Below, in pieces: positions 33,801 to 45,900 of a stretch of DNA of 64,000 nucleotides. The notes under the pieces are model-generated. The model worked only from the letters and a program-made list of their open reading frames with translations. It made no database searches and was not told the origin of the DNA. The translations under genes and the position numbers were made by a program. Origin of the DNA: Mantamonas sphyraenae (Eukaryota; CRuMs; Mantamonadidae). The number at the start of each line of letters is the position of its first letter. Position 1 is the stretch's first letter. The stretch spans positions 186,001 through 250,000 of the forward strand of contig JAPMXV010000033.1 of the NCBI GenBank assembly GCA_026936335.1. The letters run 5' to 3'.

Positions 33801-35155
33801 TTAGGCAGAGACGTTGAGGGTGAGGCCGACCTGGGTGGTCTTGGGGTCCTCGAGTTGGCTGAGGGCAGTGGCGGCCGAGACGATCAGAGTGGTGTTCTTG
33901 TTGATCTGGTTGGAGAAGGAGAGGCCGACCTGGGCGTCCTTGTTGATCTTGGCCTTGAAGGTGCTGTTGTCATCGACGTTGTAGGAGACGCCAAGGTCGA
34001 GCGAGGTGCTGTGCTCGTAGCGGGTCTTGTCGTCGTTGTCGTCTTTCTTGTCGCCCTCTGCCTTGTTGTCGGCCTCGGCAGCCACCTCGGTGACCTTGTA
34101 GGAGAAGACGGCGCCGAACTGGGCGTCCGGGTTGATCTCCTGGAAGAGGGAGACGCTGACGGTGTCGAGGTTGGAGCCCTTGACAACGATGCTGGTCTGC
34201 TTGCCAGACACGTAGCCGACAGCCACATCCCAGTCCTTGACGAGGGGCGACTCGTCCTTGGCGGCGTCCTTGTTGTCGTCGTCCTTTGCGGCCTTGTTGT
34301 CGGCCTTGTTGTCGGCCTTGTCGTCAGCCTTGTCGTCCTTCTTCATGGTGCCGAGGTCGAGGTTGACGTTGGCGCTGTGGACGATGGGGTGCAGGAGATG
34401 GATACGCAGGCGTGGGTGTGAGTGTGTGGGCGTGGCACGGGTGTGGCGAGGCAGGGTGGGGCGAAAACGGCCCAGCGTGAAAAAACGCGCGGTGGAGCGA
34501 GAGGGAAATGCGCAAAGGGGGCAAAACTCACCCAATGACGATGTTGTCGACGACACTGAAGGTGCCGTTGACGTTTGCGCCGATGGCATCGCATCCGGTG
34601 AGGGAAGCGTCGGCGACAAACTGGTCCTGAGTAAAGGTGACGCCGGCCTTGCCCGTGTAGGCGGTCGGGGTGATGCTGGTCTCGCCGTACACCTTGAGGC
34701 CCTTGGTGATGCCGTCCTTGTTGTTGGCCTTGAAGGTGATCTTGTCCTTCTTGCCAGACTCGCCCTTGCCCGAGACCTCAAAGCCGTTGGCCTTGAACTT
34801 GCCCTCGAGAGAGGTGGTGGTGCCCTTGGCGCCGGTGACGGCCTTGCCAGTCCAGGTCTTGGGGAAAGGGGAAAACACGTGTCAATGGTGCGCCCGGCAC
34901 GCGTGTGGGCGAGGGTGGGCATGTGGGCGGCACTTACCAGGTTGTCGTTGGTGGTCTTGACCTTGGCGGTGGTGCCGAGATCAAAGTCGTCGCCGAGCAG
35001 GTCTGTGTGGAGCAGTGGCCGGGTGGGTTGTGAGCGCAGGTCGGGCGCATTTCAGGCAGATTTTTCGACCGTTGGCCGCGGAGCGGGACGTCCAGGGGCC
35101 GGCATGCAAACTTACCGTCTGCGCTCTTGGTGAGGTCCTTGAAGATGTTGGGCAT
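33801..35155 (-). CDS. Mitochondrial porin (VDAC) with acidic insertions
   Basis: VDAC forms the main metabolite channel of the mitochondrial outer membrane. Exons complement 35116-35155, 34938-35002, 34532-34857 and 33801-34374 join in phase to 334 residues; donors are GTAAGT, GTAAGT and GTGAGT. The start MPNIFKDLTKSADDLL is the amphipathic N-terminal helix of porin-3 proteins. Amphipathic beta strands follow throughout (GTTAKVKTTNDNLTWTGKAV, GLKVYGETSITPTAYTGKAG, STFKAKINKDAQVGLSFSNQ), ending with the last strand VGLTLNVSA. Two insertions, KKDDKADDKADNKADNK with following Lys/Asp residues (about 155-185) and ADNKAEGDKKDDNDDK, extend loops between strands. They make the protein about 50 residues longer than usual VDACs. 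Confidence 0.88.
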
Positions 35156-35682
35156 CCTGATATCGAATTGGGGTAAGAGGGTAGGTTTGTTGGACTGTGG
35201 TGGGGTGTGAGCTGGGTGCGGGGTTTTTGCTGCGCGAGGCGGGTTGGACCACAAAAAGCGAGGGCACCTTGTTTTTTTGCAACGGAGGTGGCCTTTGCTG
35301 GGCTGGGGATGTGAAGGGAGAATGCAAAGTGGGCCATAGGGACACATATGGATGCAGCACATGCGCTGATGTGTATGGCGATGGTCGTAGGGCATCCCAC
35401 CACCGCGGAAGCAGGGGCGGGAGTTGCTCAACCTTGGGGCCATTTCAAAAATGGCGGGTCATTTCAAGTTGTCCGGGAACTTGGGAGAGGCGGCAACGGA
35501 CGAGGGAGGAAGGCATGGACGACGCAGGAGTGCGGAACAGACACAACGGGGGATGGGCATGCACATGTGTGTTGTGTGATGGGATGGATGGAGCGCGGTG
35601 GTGTTTAGGTGTTTTCTAAACTGACACTGTTCCTGTGGCGACGGGGGCGCATGGCCCGAGACAATCCAAAACACAGTCGGCC
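35156..35682. promoter_or_regulatory. Longest intergenic region, divergent promoter of VDAC and the giant gene
   Basis: These 527 bp are the only gap above 300 bp. They hold no convincing frame or RNA gene. Visible landmarks are a short palindrome CCATTTCAAAAATGG at 35440-35454, followed directly by CGGG, and a T8 run near 35273. The AAAATGGCGGG stretch resembles a YY1 site by eye only. An untranslated leader intron here cannot be excluded. Confidence 0.45.
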
Positions 35683-36900
35683 ATGTCGTTGATCAACTCG
35701 ACGGACATTGTCAAGGTGGCGACCAAGGGTCTTGTGGACACGTTGACGAAGCTGTTGGAGAGCAACCCGGAAAAGGCGAACCGGGTAGACCATGTGGGCA
35801 GGACGGCGTTGATGGCAGCGGCCGAGTTTGGCAACACCGACGCTGTAAAGACGTTGCTGGCACATCCAAACGTCGATGTGAACATCGTGAGCTTCAAAGA
35901 CAACGAGTCGGCGCTGATGCGTGAGTTGCCGTGGGGTGTCCAGGGTTGACGTTGTGTTTGTGTGTGTGTGTGCGCAAAAGTTCTTTTTGCAAGAGGGCTT
36001 GCGGGTGTGACACGAGTGGACGTATGGAGGTGAACGTGGCGAGACAGGTGTGGGAGCTGTGTGTCCGCTGCCATTGTGTGTGTGGGAGGGGCATTGAGGG
36101 CACAAGGGGCCCACAGTGGAGCAGGGGAGGGTCGCTGACAACCAAGACTTGGGGGTTGGGTGCCTGGATTCGTTTCCCGGACATGGACGGCCACAGGAGC
36201 GGCAAGGCGATCCAGAACGGATATCATGAAGCTGCTGCTGGATGCGGGAGCCAACACATACATTAGGAATTCGAGCGGACAAAGCGTGCACGAACTTGTG
36301 GACGAGGCGGGGTTGCAGGTTCTGATCAACGCAAACACAGGACGGGCACCGACGCTGCTGGATGGAAGCGAGAACACATGTGTGGCAAACGAAGTGTGTG
36401 AACTGGCGGCAGAAGATTCAAACAGCGAGGCGTTGCGTGAGCTGTTGGTAGCCAAGCCATGGGCGCTGAACTCGCAGAACCAGGAACGGCACACGGCGTT
36501 GCACGTGGCGGCCAGAGAGTGCAACGTGGAGTGTGTCAAGGTGCTTCTGTCGTGTGAAGGCGTGGATTTGCACGTGGACAGGCAGTACACGCCTCTGCAT
36601 ATGGCGTACATTGCAGGAAGCAGGGGTGAAACGGTGGTGCAGCTTCTTCAGGAGGCAGGAGCGTCACGAGAGATCAAAGACACCTTGTTTGGCATGGCCC
36701 CCGAGGCACTGGGTCGTAAGGTGGAGAGTGGAAGGATTTCATTGGGTAAGAAGGGCTATCCGATGACACACAGCGACCTTGTGACACAGTCGATGCGCAA
36801 GAAGGCCAGCAAGACGGAGGTCTCCGTTGTGGATGAATTGGAGCGTGATGTTGGTGGCAGTGAGAGCATTGATGTGACCAGCAGCAGTAGTAGTAGTAGT

Positions 36901-36943
<43 letters not shown>

Positions 36944-39900
36944 GTGGGTTGATGAGGAAGAGGAGGAGCAGCCAGGAAATCGGCCTGGCCATGACAAAGA
37001 GCTCGCAGATGAGCGAATGGCTGGATGGGAGCTTGTCGAGATCTGAAAGCATGCGAGGCGAGGACAGCCCTGGACGAGAGATTTCCTTTGATCAGACGCT
37101 GCGTTTGCAGGGGCTGTACCGCAAAGCTGAATTGAAGCTGAACGTCGCCGACATGCAGTCGCTGCGCCCGGATATGTCCTATGTATCACGAGGGCGAGAT
37201 TTTATGAAGGAGTTGACGAGGATGCTTCTGTGGAACGACGAACAGATCCAACAGGGAGGGTTCCCGGCTATTGAACAGGTCATCTACTACTGCAACACGG
37301 TGGACTTTAAGAACGCACCACTGTCCAAGGTGACGGAGATGGACTTTGCTCTTCAGAAGTACACCGCCATTCACTATGGCTCCTCCCTGATTGAGGACGC
37401 AGCGATCGCGCAGTCGGAGGCGGCCAAGACGCTTGTGCAGAGCTTGTTGGCCATAATCGAAGGAGCCAAGTATGTGAAAACATTGGAGGAACAAGGTGTG
37501 CGGGTGCCAAATCGATCAGAAGTGATGGAGACGCAGCTCGTGGAACCGCTGAAGCGGTACAAAGTGCAAACAGGCCGGGCTGCGGTCGGGATGGTGGACA
37601 AGGACGAGGAAGATGACGAGGAGGAAGGTCAGCAAGGGGAGGAGAGAGATGTTGATGATGCGCAAGAGGTTGGGGCGGCCACGTCATCCGTGGAGCTGCG
37701 CTGCTCTGTGTGGCCGTACTACACCGCCGGTACGTTTGCAGAAACGCGCAGAGTGGACAAGGTGCATGTGCACGCGGATGCGTGGCCGACGTTGCGCGTA
37801 TGGACTGCGGACGAACGCACGGCCATGATCACCAAGGTGTTGCAACAAGTGGGGCTGGACGCAGGAGAGGCGACGGTGTATGTGCACGTGTATGCGCAGA
37901 CAGAGAACGTGAGCGAAGTGGCACAGGCTCTGCAGGCTGTGGGTTACAGCGGCACGGTGATTGTGGTGGCCGAACAGTCGCTGTGCGACGCTGACGACGA
38001 GACACAGCAGCGTGTGGCCGAATGCGTGCTGCACAAGACCAACTGGGAATGCGTGGTTCACGTACCCATACCAGCGTTTGGACTGCTGTGCGCGTTGATT
38101 CATGCAGCGGTGGACAAGAACGCAGATGCACAGCAGCTGATCCAGGTGGATGTCGCGCAGTACGACGAAATCGTTTCCCAGGAGATGGAGGCGTGTGCCG
38201 CGGTTGCATATCGATACATGCACACAGAAGAGCAGGCGGTGCGTGTGGAATTGAGCTGGCTGTCTGTGGACAAAGACGGATGGAGCTCGTCGGCCATGAA
38301 GGCAGTGTGCTTTCGCGACTCGGACGAGCTGCGTGCGGCGCTCACACGTGGCAACTGGGAGTTGGAACCGGTGACCCTGATGGATGCGCTGCGTGAGGAC
38401 CCACGCGTGCTGTACGTAGAAGAGCGCGGCTCGCCACGTGTACAAACGGTGGAATTGAATGCGCAGGAGCGCAGTGCAGCGGCTCAGACGATGAGGGTAA
38501 AGATGGGCAAGGCCGAGCTTTCATGCAGCGGTCTTCGGTTCCTCCCACCGCCTTGCGTGATGGTGGAGGAGCGCACGTGGAGCACATGGCGGGACTGCGT
38601 CGACGGTGATGTGATGGCAGTCCAGGGACTGAAGCCGTGGGCGCAACGGCGAGTGGGACGGGATATCCTGCAGTACATGTCCAAGTGGAAGTTCCTGGAG
38701 GCATCCAGGGACGCTGATGATCGCGTGGACAATGCGACGCCGTGGCTTCGGGAACGATGCACGCCAACGTCGTTGCTGAACACACCGAGCATGGACTGGA
38801 GGTTGGCAGGAGAGAACTTGTCAGCGCCTGGAAACGATCCAGCTCTGCGGTCACTTCACCACAGGATGCGCAACCTGTCCAAATGGTACGTGAACCACAG
38901 GAGCACGGTGGAGGTGCTTGTGATGATGCAAGAGAGCGTGGAGGAGGTGAACGCGCAGCTGTCGGGAGTGCGCAGCCGTGAAAGGACGCTGGCTGCCCTG
39001 GTGAGCGAATTGCAGCAACCGGGCATGGAAGATGTGGGAACCCTGGTGGCACGTGAACTGGAGCTGTTGAACGGACAAACAGCGACGCAAACGACGTTCG
39101 ATGACCTGATGAGTGCCGAGGGACGCGCAGCGGAGCTTGTGCGGCGAGTGGAGTACTTGGGCTCCGCGGAAAGGAACTACGGGTACGGGCGCATGACGCG
39201 CGAGAGCTTGCAGGAGGTGTGGGAGGTGGCAGGACAGAGGGAGCTGCGCGTGGACGAAGATAGCACGCTAGGCAACACGACTCTGGTGTTGAAACAGATG
39301 CAGCGCATGGTGGTGGCAGCGCTTGCGTTGGAACTGCAGTATGACCGGGATTCGCAATCGAGCAGCGTGGAAAGCGAGGTGGGCGTCGTGGATGTGGATG
39401 TGGGAGCATTTGGGGGATGCAACGACTCGGTCATGGACATGTGTTGGCGTGCGGCCCTCTTCAGCGACGAGCAGCGCATGAACACGGAAGCGGTGACGAC
39501 GCTGGTGGACGAATTGCTTGCAGGTACGGTACCCGGGGAGTTTGATTTGCACCCGGACGTGCTGGAGAAACTGGCGAACCCGAGCTCCGGGTTTTCCGAG
39601 GGATCGACACGACGGTTGAGTCAACGCTGGATGGCGTGGCGAGTACTTGGCGAAGAGGCGTACACGTTCACCGAGCAATTGATGGCGCTGCAGAGAAATG
39701 TGTCCCTGGCGGTTCCTGATGGGTACATGGAGCTGGGACGGTTGTTGGCAAGTGGACATGTGGACGATACGTTGAATCCGCCCGAAAGCGACCCCGAAGT
39801 GCTGCGTGTTTGGATGGCGACAAAGGAGCTGCTGGGTGTGATGGAGCCACTGCTGGGAGAGTGGCACAGGGGCGCGGAGAAGCGCAGGGAGGCACCTGTA

Positions 39901-42900
39901 ATGCCAAAGGAAAAGGCAGAGGCCGAGGCTTGGGAAACGTACGGACGTGTGGTGGACGGTGTTTTCCAGCGTACAGGAGACGTCGTGTCGCAACAGGAGC
40001 TGGTTGCAAGTGTGCTGGGGGTGCCTCAAGCCGAGGTCCAGGATCAGTGGAATGTGCTGATGAGCTGCATGGACGTGTTGGCGACGGGGTACCGCGTGCA
40101 CTGTTTCTTCCGCGTGCGGTTCCTGCGCTGTCGGGACACACGTGTGCGTGCACGCATGGAGCGCGAGTGTGGCACAAACAGGACGCGTGCGTCGAGCGGC
40201 GTTGTCCAGAGCATGATCGAGCGATTTGGAGACGAGCTGGACACGGCGATCGAGGCAAGCAAGATGGACGTGCGCCTCGTAGATGTGCACGCACTGCGTG
40301 CGGAAGACATGCGTGCACTTGGGGAGTGGGAGCATGGGGACGAAGCGAGCGTGCTGTGTGCAACCCTGAGTGTGCTGCAGAGCAGCTGGGAAGGACAGCG
40401 CGTGCGCTTGACACGAGAGGACCTGAGCGGAGGTGGATGTGTGCGCGTGTTGCGCATGGTGCGTGCGTTTGACGTACACCATGTGACACCTGCCATTGTG
40501 GCGGAAATGTGGTGCAGCATGCGGCATGGGTTGACGCTTGCGGGCGAGGCAACACAATGCTGTGCGGCGTTTCTGAGCCTTTTGGGCCATGTGGTGGAAC
40601 TGGTGCGAGTGGCCATGGTGCGTGGTGCGCTAGGGTCCTTTTCGCGGGACCGGGAGCAGGAAATCCAGACGAGCTGGCCCGGCCTGGTGGAGTTTGGGAC
40701 ATGGGTGGAACAGCTGTTGGACGGCCCCAGCCACGACCGTGAGGGTGTACTTGCGGAGCGCTCAAATGCGCCGGTACAATGGACGATGGACGTGCAGCTG
40801 CATGGGAGCCAATGGCTGCGACATTTGCTCGGGGACGAACGGAAGAGCGTGAGCGCGCCCATTCTGGAGCAAGCGGTCGAACAAGGACGAGAACTGGACA
40901 CAGGCTTTGCGCACAATGCGTTGGAGGCGGTGACGCTCTTTAGCGAAAGTCGCAAAATGTATGCGACGGTGTTGGCCCACCTGAGAGGCCAGGATCGTCG
41001 TCCTCTGCAGCGTGTGCAGCGCATGCAGACAAAACAGGGTGTGCACCGGGGTCCAATGAGTGCACGCACACGCGAGCGAGAAGCGTGGTTTGCTGCACGT
41101 GCAAAGCTTGTGCGCAAGTGCACACCCGGCATCATGCAAGATGTGGCGGATCTGAAGATGCAGGTGTCAACAACCGGCGAACGCGGCACGCTCACATCGA
41201 CCAAGACTCTGGACGGGTTTTGGCCCCGATACGGTGAGCTGTTGAATGGCCTGCAAGAGTCTGTGTACCCGCGTGAGCAGTTTGAGGCGCTGTACGCAGG
41301 TGTGGCGAGCGGGAATGGCGTATTCGCTCTGGTGATGGAGGAACTTTGCCTTCTTGCTGGTTTTCAGGGCCGCATGAGTGCCTTGGACGACACGACGTTG
41401 TGTACGTTGCTTCTGGCTGTTGCTCAGGTGCGCCCACAGCATCTGCGCGTGCAAACTGTCGCACGCGTGGCCAAGGTGGCAAGCATGGCGTGGATGCACC
41501 CCGAGAAGCTGTGGAATGTGTCTCCGCTGCTTGCAGACATGCAACAGTACGTGGATGTCGTTCTTGTACAGAGGCTATCCCGCTCACCGTTGTGGCACGG
41601 AGCACCCGTGCTGACGCGCGAGGTGTTGGGCCACGAACGGGCGAGCTTGCGCGAGCGGATGCAGCGTCCTGATGGACGGTACTTTGATGGACGGTACTTT
41701 TCATATACCTTCAACGATGCGGGAGGTGAGGCGCGCGTGGACCAGATCCTGCGCCAGGTTCTGGAGACCGGAGACGTGTGGCGCGAGTCTGGTCTGGCAA
41801 ACGTGGGTCGACAGGTGCAAAAGGAGGGACAAGACCAAGACCAGAACGACTACAACACGAAAGACCTTGCACTTTGGTGGACACACCTCGACCCACACCG
41901 GAAGGCATCGGTGACGGATGCGTACGCCAACTCCAGGGCAAGAGAAAGGCAGGAAGCGCAGAGATTGAGCCCATCCCCGAAACAAGTGCAATTGGAGCTG
42001 GTGATGAAAGCCAAGTTTGGCGATGCGCCTGTAAGCGTGCAAATTCCCCTGGGTACGCCGCATGCAAGTGCCAAGGATTTGGACCAGGTGTTGGGCAAGC
42101 ATGGGGCTCGTGGTACCCTGCATCTGGGCGCAGGGGACATCGCATATGCTGTGGACATGCTTTGGGTGAACACGACAGTTGCAGCAGAGTGTAAACCGGT
42201 GGTGGAGGCGCATCTGCGGGAGCTGCTGTCGTTGCAAGAGCTTGTGTTCAACACGCCGCATTCGACTGTTGTTGCGCTGCAAGAGCGCTCAGCATGGAAA
42301 CCAAGCACGGCAGCGAAAGATCGAGTGTGGCAGCACATGACGCGTCGTAGTGTCGCGCTTAGCAAGGCTGTGTGCGAATGGCCTGACATTCGGCAGCTGA
42401 CGCACGTGCGTGCCGATTGGGTTCTGCAGGCCGTGGCGTTGCAGTTTGGCTGGTCCGCAGAGGCCCTCGGGGCAGCGCTGAACCGGGTGGACAACCATGT
42501 GGACGCAGAACGCCTGGCTGGCCTGTACCACTCGCGCTCTCGCAAGATGCTGGAAGGTGTGGCACGAGGAGATAGCCAGGCGATGGAAACGTTGCGAGAT
42601 ATGGAAAGGGGGATGCGGGAGAGCCGTGGGGATTGGTCACACGTGGATCTGCCCGCAGAGGTATTGCTGAGTGTGGTGGACACGCTTGTGGTGGGACGTG
42701 CCCTGGCAGACATGTGGGAAGGAGGATTGGCAAGCGTATGTGTGCCACTGGGTTTAGACGGCGTAGGCGAAGACGAGGAAGAGGAGGCAGCGGTCCCGGG
42801 AGATGTGGTGCAGTGGCTGCAACGAGGCGACAGCTCGCAGTTGGAAACACATGTGACGGCGATGGCGAGTGATGTGGAGGGAGCATGCGAGGCGGCTGAG

Positions 42901-45900
42901 GAGCTGCTGGAGGAGCTGGGGATGGAGGCGGAGTTGGACTCTGCGTGGGCGGTTTTGGCGGTAGGGCTGGAGATGGAAGCCGGCCTGGGCCAGATGATGG
43001 CACGGCAATCAGACACGTGGTCGGATGAGGGTACCAAGGGGTTAAAAGAGGCGAGTGAGGCACTTTACCGCCTGTGGCGACAAGGGTCAAAGGCGTGGGT
43101 GGGCGAACTGGAGAAGTTGGTGGATGGGCGACAGGGCGGCAACGGCGCGGTTGTGGCGCTGCCCACGGTGGAAGTGAAGGAGGAGGTGCCGTTGGACTTG
43201 GGGTACGGCGATTCGAATGAGCGCATGCGCGGTGGAGATAGCGAGGAGGGTGAAGGTGAACCGAGCGAGTCGGTGCTGTTGCGGATGCACAAAGTGCAGG
43301 AGGAGCTGAGCCGAGTGGTGAAAGAGATGTTTGGAGTGAATGCGATGCGGCGCGTGGCTGCGTTGCAAATCGGCAAGCATGCGGCATGGGAGCGGATGGG
43401 AGAGTTGCTGGATCGGGTGCGCTGTGTGGCGGAGATTGTTGCACGGCGAAGCAGCATGTGCGAGCGTGTGTTTAGAGTGTCACAAGGTCTTGTGGCGGCA
43501 AAGGAGGCGCTGGTTCGAGTACCATGCCAGGCAGATGAGGCCACGAGTCGTTTGGAGGGTGCACTTCAGGAGGCGTGTATGGCCGTGGGTGAAGCGATGA
43601 ACGTGCACAGCGGGACGGGTCTGTACGAGGCGTACAGTGTAACGCACGTGTTGCTTGTATGGCTGCGCGACGTGCGTGCAGATATTCGAATGGTGGTGAA
43701 AGGGCGGTCGTACGGACGAGGCGGTGGTCTGCGGACGCTGACGCGCATGGAATGTGCACGGCGCGTTGCAGAGACACTGCGACAGATGGGACAATGGGAT
43801 GTGTTGGGGCTGGGAGTGCTGGACATGGCGGAGTTGGACGACGGGGTGGAGCGAGATGGTTCAATTGTGGAGGACGTTGAAGAGCTGCAGTGTTTGCACG
43901 AACACGTGATGTCGGTGTTGCATGCGCTGGAGCGCTCGCCCGTGCAGGTGGGGGCGGACCTAAAAACGGGTCGCGTGCGTGCGTTGGAGATGCGGATTGC
44001 ACAGTGCATGCACGTGGGCGTGGTGGGGCGGCTCATGTCCATTCTGGAACGGGGCCTTGGTGAGGGCAGTGGCGGTAGGAAAGGCAGAGAGTGGAAAGAA
44101 TTGCACAGCAGGGTGGACAAAGAGGTGCGGAAACTGCGGCTGGTGGAAGAGGCGCTGGCAACGACGCTGTTTGACCAGCTGCGCACGATGGACAGCAACC
44201 TGGGCTTTGTAAACGAGTTTCTGACGCAGCTGAACAACGGTTCGTCGCTGGAACTGCTGGCGTGGGAGAACTTTGCGCGTGAAGAGGTGCGGAACGTGGT
44301 GTTGTGTGTGTGCAAGAGCGAAGATCTGCAGTGGGTAGCGCGCACGATGGAAGACGTGGGAGCGCTGGAGGAAGAGACGGTGGCCAGGATGATGGCGAAG
44401 GTGGAGGAGGTGTGCAATGAGTCGGACACCGGTGTCGTTGTGGAAGAGGCGCGTGTGACATGGGGTGAAGCAGAACGAAGTCTGCTTGCGGAGTCTGCAC
44501 GCAACATTGGCGAGGAGCAGACGAAGTACGTGGCAGCGAGACTGGCTCCCCTTCGTGAGGAGTTGGAGAAGCTGGATGATGTGGAGATGCGCAAGCAGTA
44601 CCTTGTGGGTGGCTTGTCGAGTGTGTTGGGACTGGGTTTGATGGTGCTGAAGATCCGGCTGCGATTCCAGGGGTGGATGAGGGACAGTCTGATTTCATCG
44701 GAGCTGCGTATGACGCGGGAGGACATCCAGCACCTGTTGCACGTGCGCGTGTCTGAAGGCACGATCCAAGTGGAACATGTGTTGGATGCAATGGGCCGTT
44801 CGTCGCCGGAGGAGTATCGCGCGGACAAGAGCTGCATGGTAAAGGTGATGAACATTGTGCAGGGAACACTTGGGAGCAAGGCAGGCAGTGGACGCCAGCT
44901 GTTTGAAAGCGAGGGACCGGCGCTGCAGGACCGACTGGCGCAAGTGGGTGTTGCGGACGTTAGCCTGGACGGTATGGCAGAGTGCGGCGAAACGCGCCTG
45001 GATCAGGAATTGACGGCGACGAAAATCTTTGCTGTGAGCGAGCGTGCGAGCTTGCTGTGGCAGTGGATCAAGACACTGATGGAACTGCGCTTCATGAGGG
45101 CGATGCAGGATCTGGCGAGCGGCCTGCACAGCGGCGGGCCAAAGTCGAAGAAAGCAGGTGCGAAGCGAGAGTCGAACTACGGCAGCAACTACAAGGGCCA
45201 AGCGACGATGGTGGGGTCTTTGGAAGAGGTGGACGAGTCGCTTGTGGACAGTTTGTACAACAGCGCGTCTGTGATGGCGCAGGAACGAGATCAAGTGGTG
45301 GATGAAAAGGACACCGAGTTGTTCGAGGGATTTGGAACAGGCGACGAGGACGCGTCGATTGCGTCTTTGTATGGGTCGGCGGCGTTGGGGGTCGGGATGG
45401 TTGTTGGCGAGGATGACACAGAGGCGAGTGGTGGGTTGTATGGTGCAGTCAATGTGGTTGACACCGGCGCTGGTGTTGGTGGTGGAGGGTTGTACGGTGC
45501 TGGGGCAGGTGCGTCTGTGTCGGGGTATGGTGTTGGCGCGCAGCAGGGAGGGGGTGTCGGTGGAGGTGTCGGTGGATCCGGGTATGGCGCTGGTTCTGGT
45601 GTGCAGCAGCTGGGTGGCGATGCAGGAGGTGTCGGTGGATCCGGGTATGGCGCTGGTGTTGGTGTGCAACAGCTGGGTGGTGATGCAGGAGGTGTCGGTG
45701 GATCCGGGTATGGTGCTGGTGTTGGTGTGCAGCAGCTGGGTGGCGATGTTGGTGGATCCGGGTATGGCGCTGGTGTTGGTGTGCAGCAGCTGGGTGGCGA
45801 TGTTGGTGGATCCGGGTATGGCGCTGGTGTTGGCGTACAGCAGCTGGGTGGCGATGTTGGTGGATCCGGGTATGGCGCTGGTGTTGGTGTGCAGCAGCTG

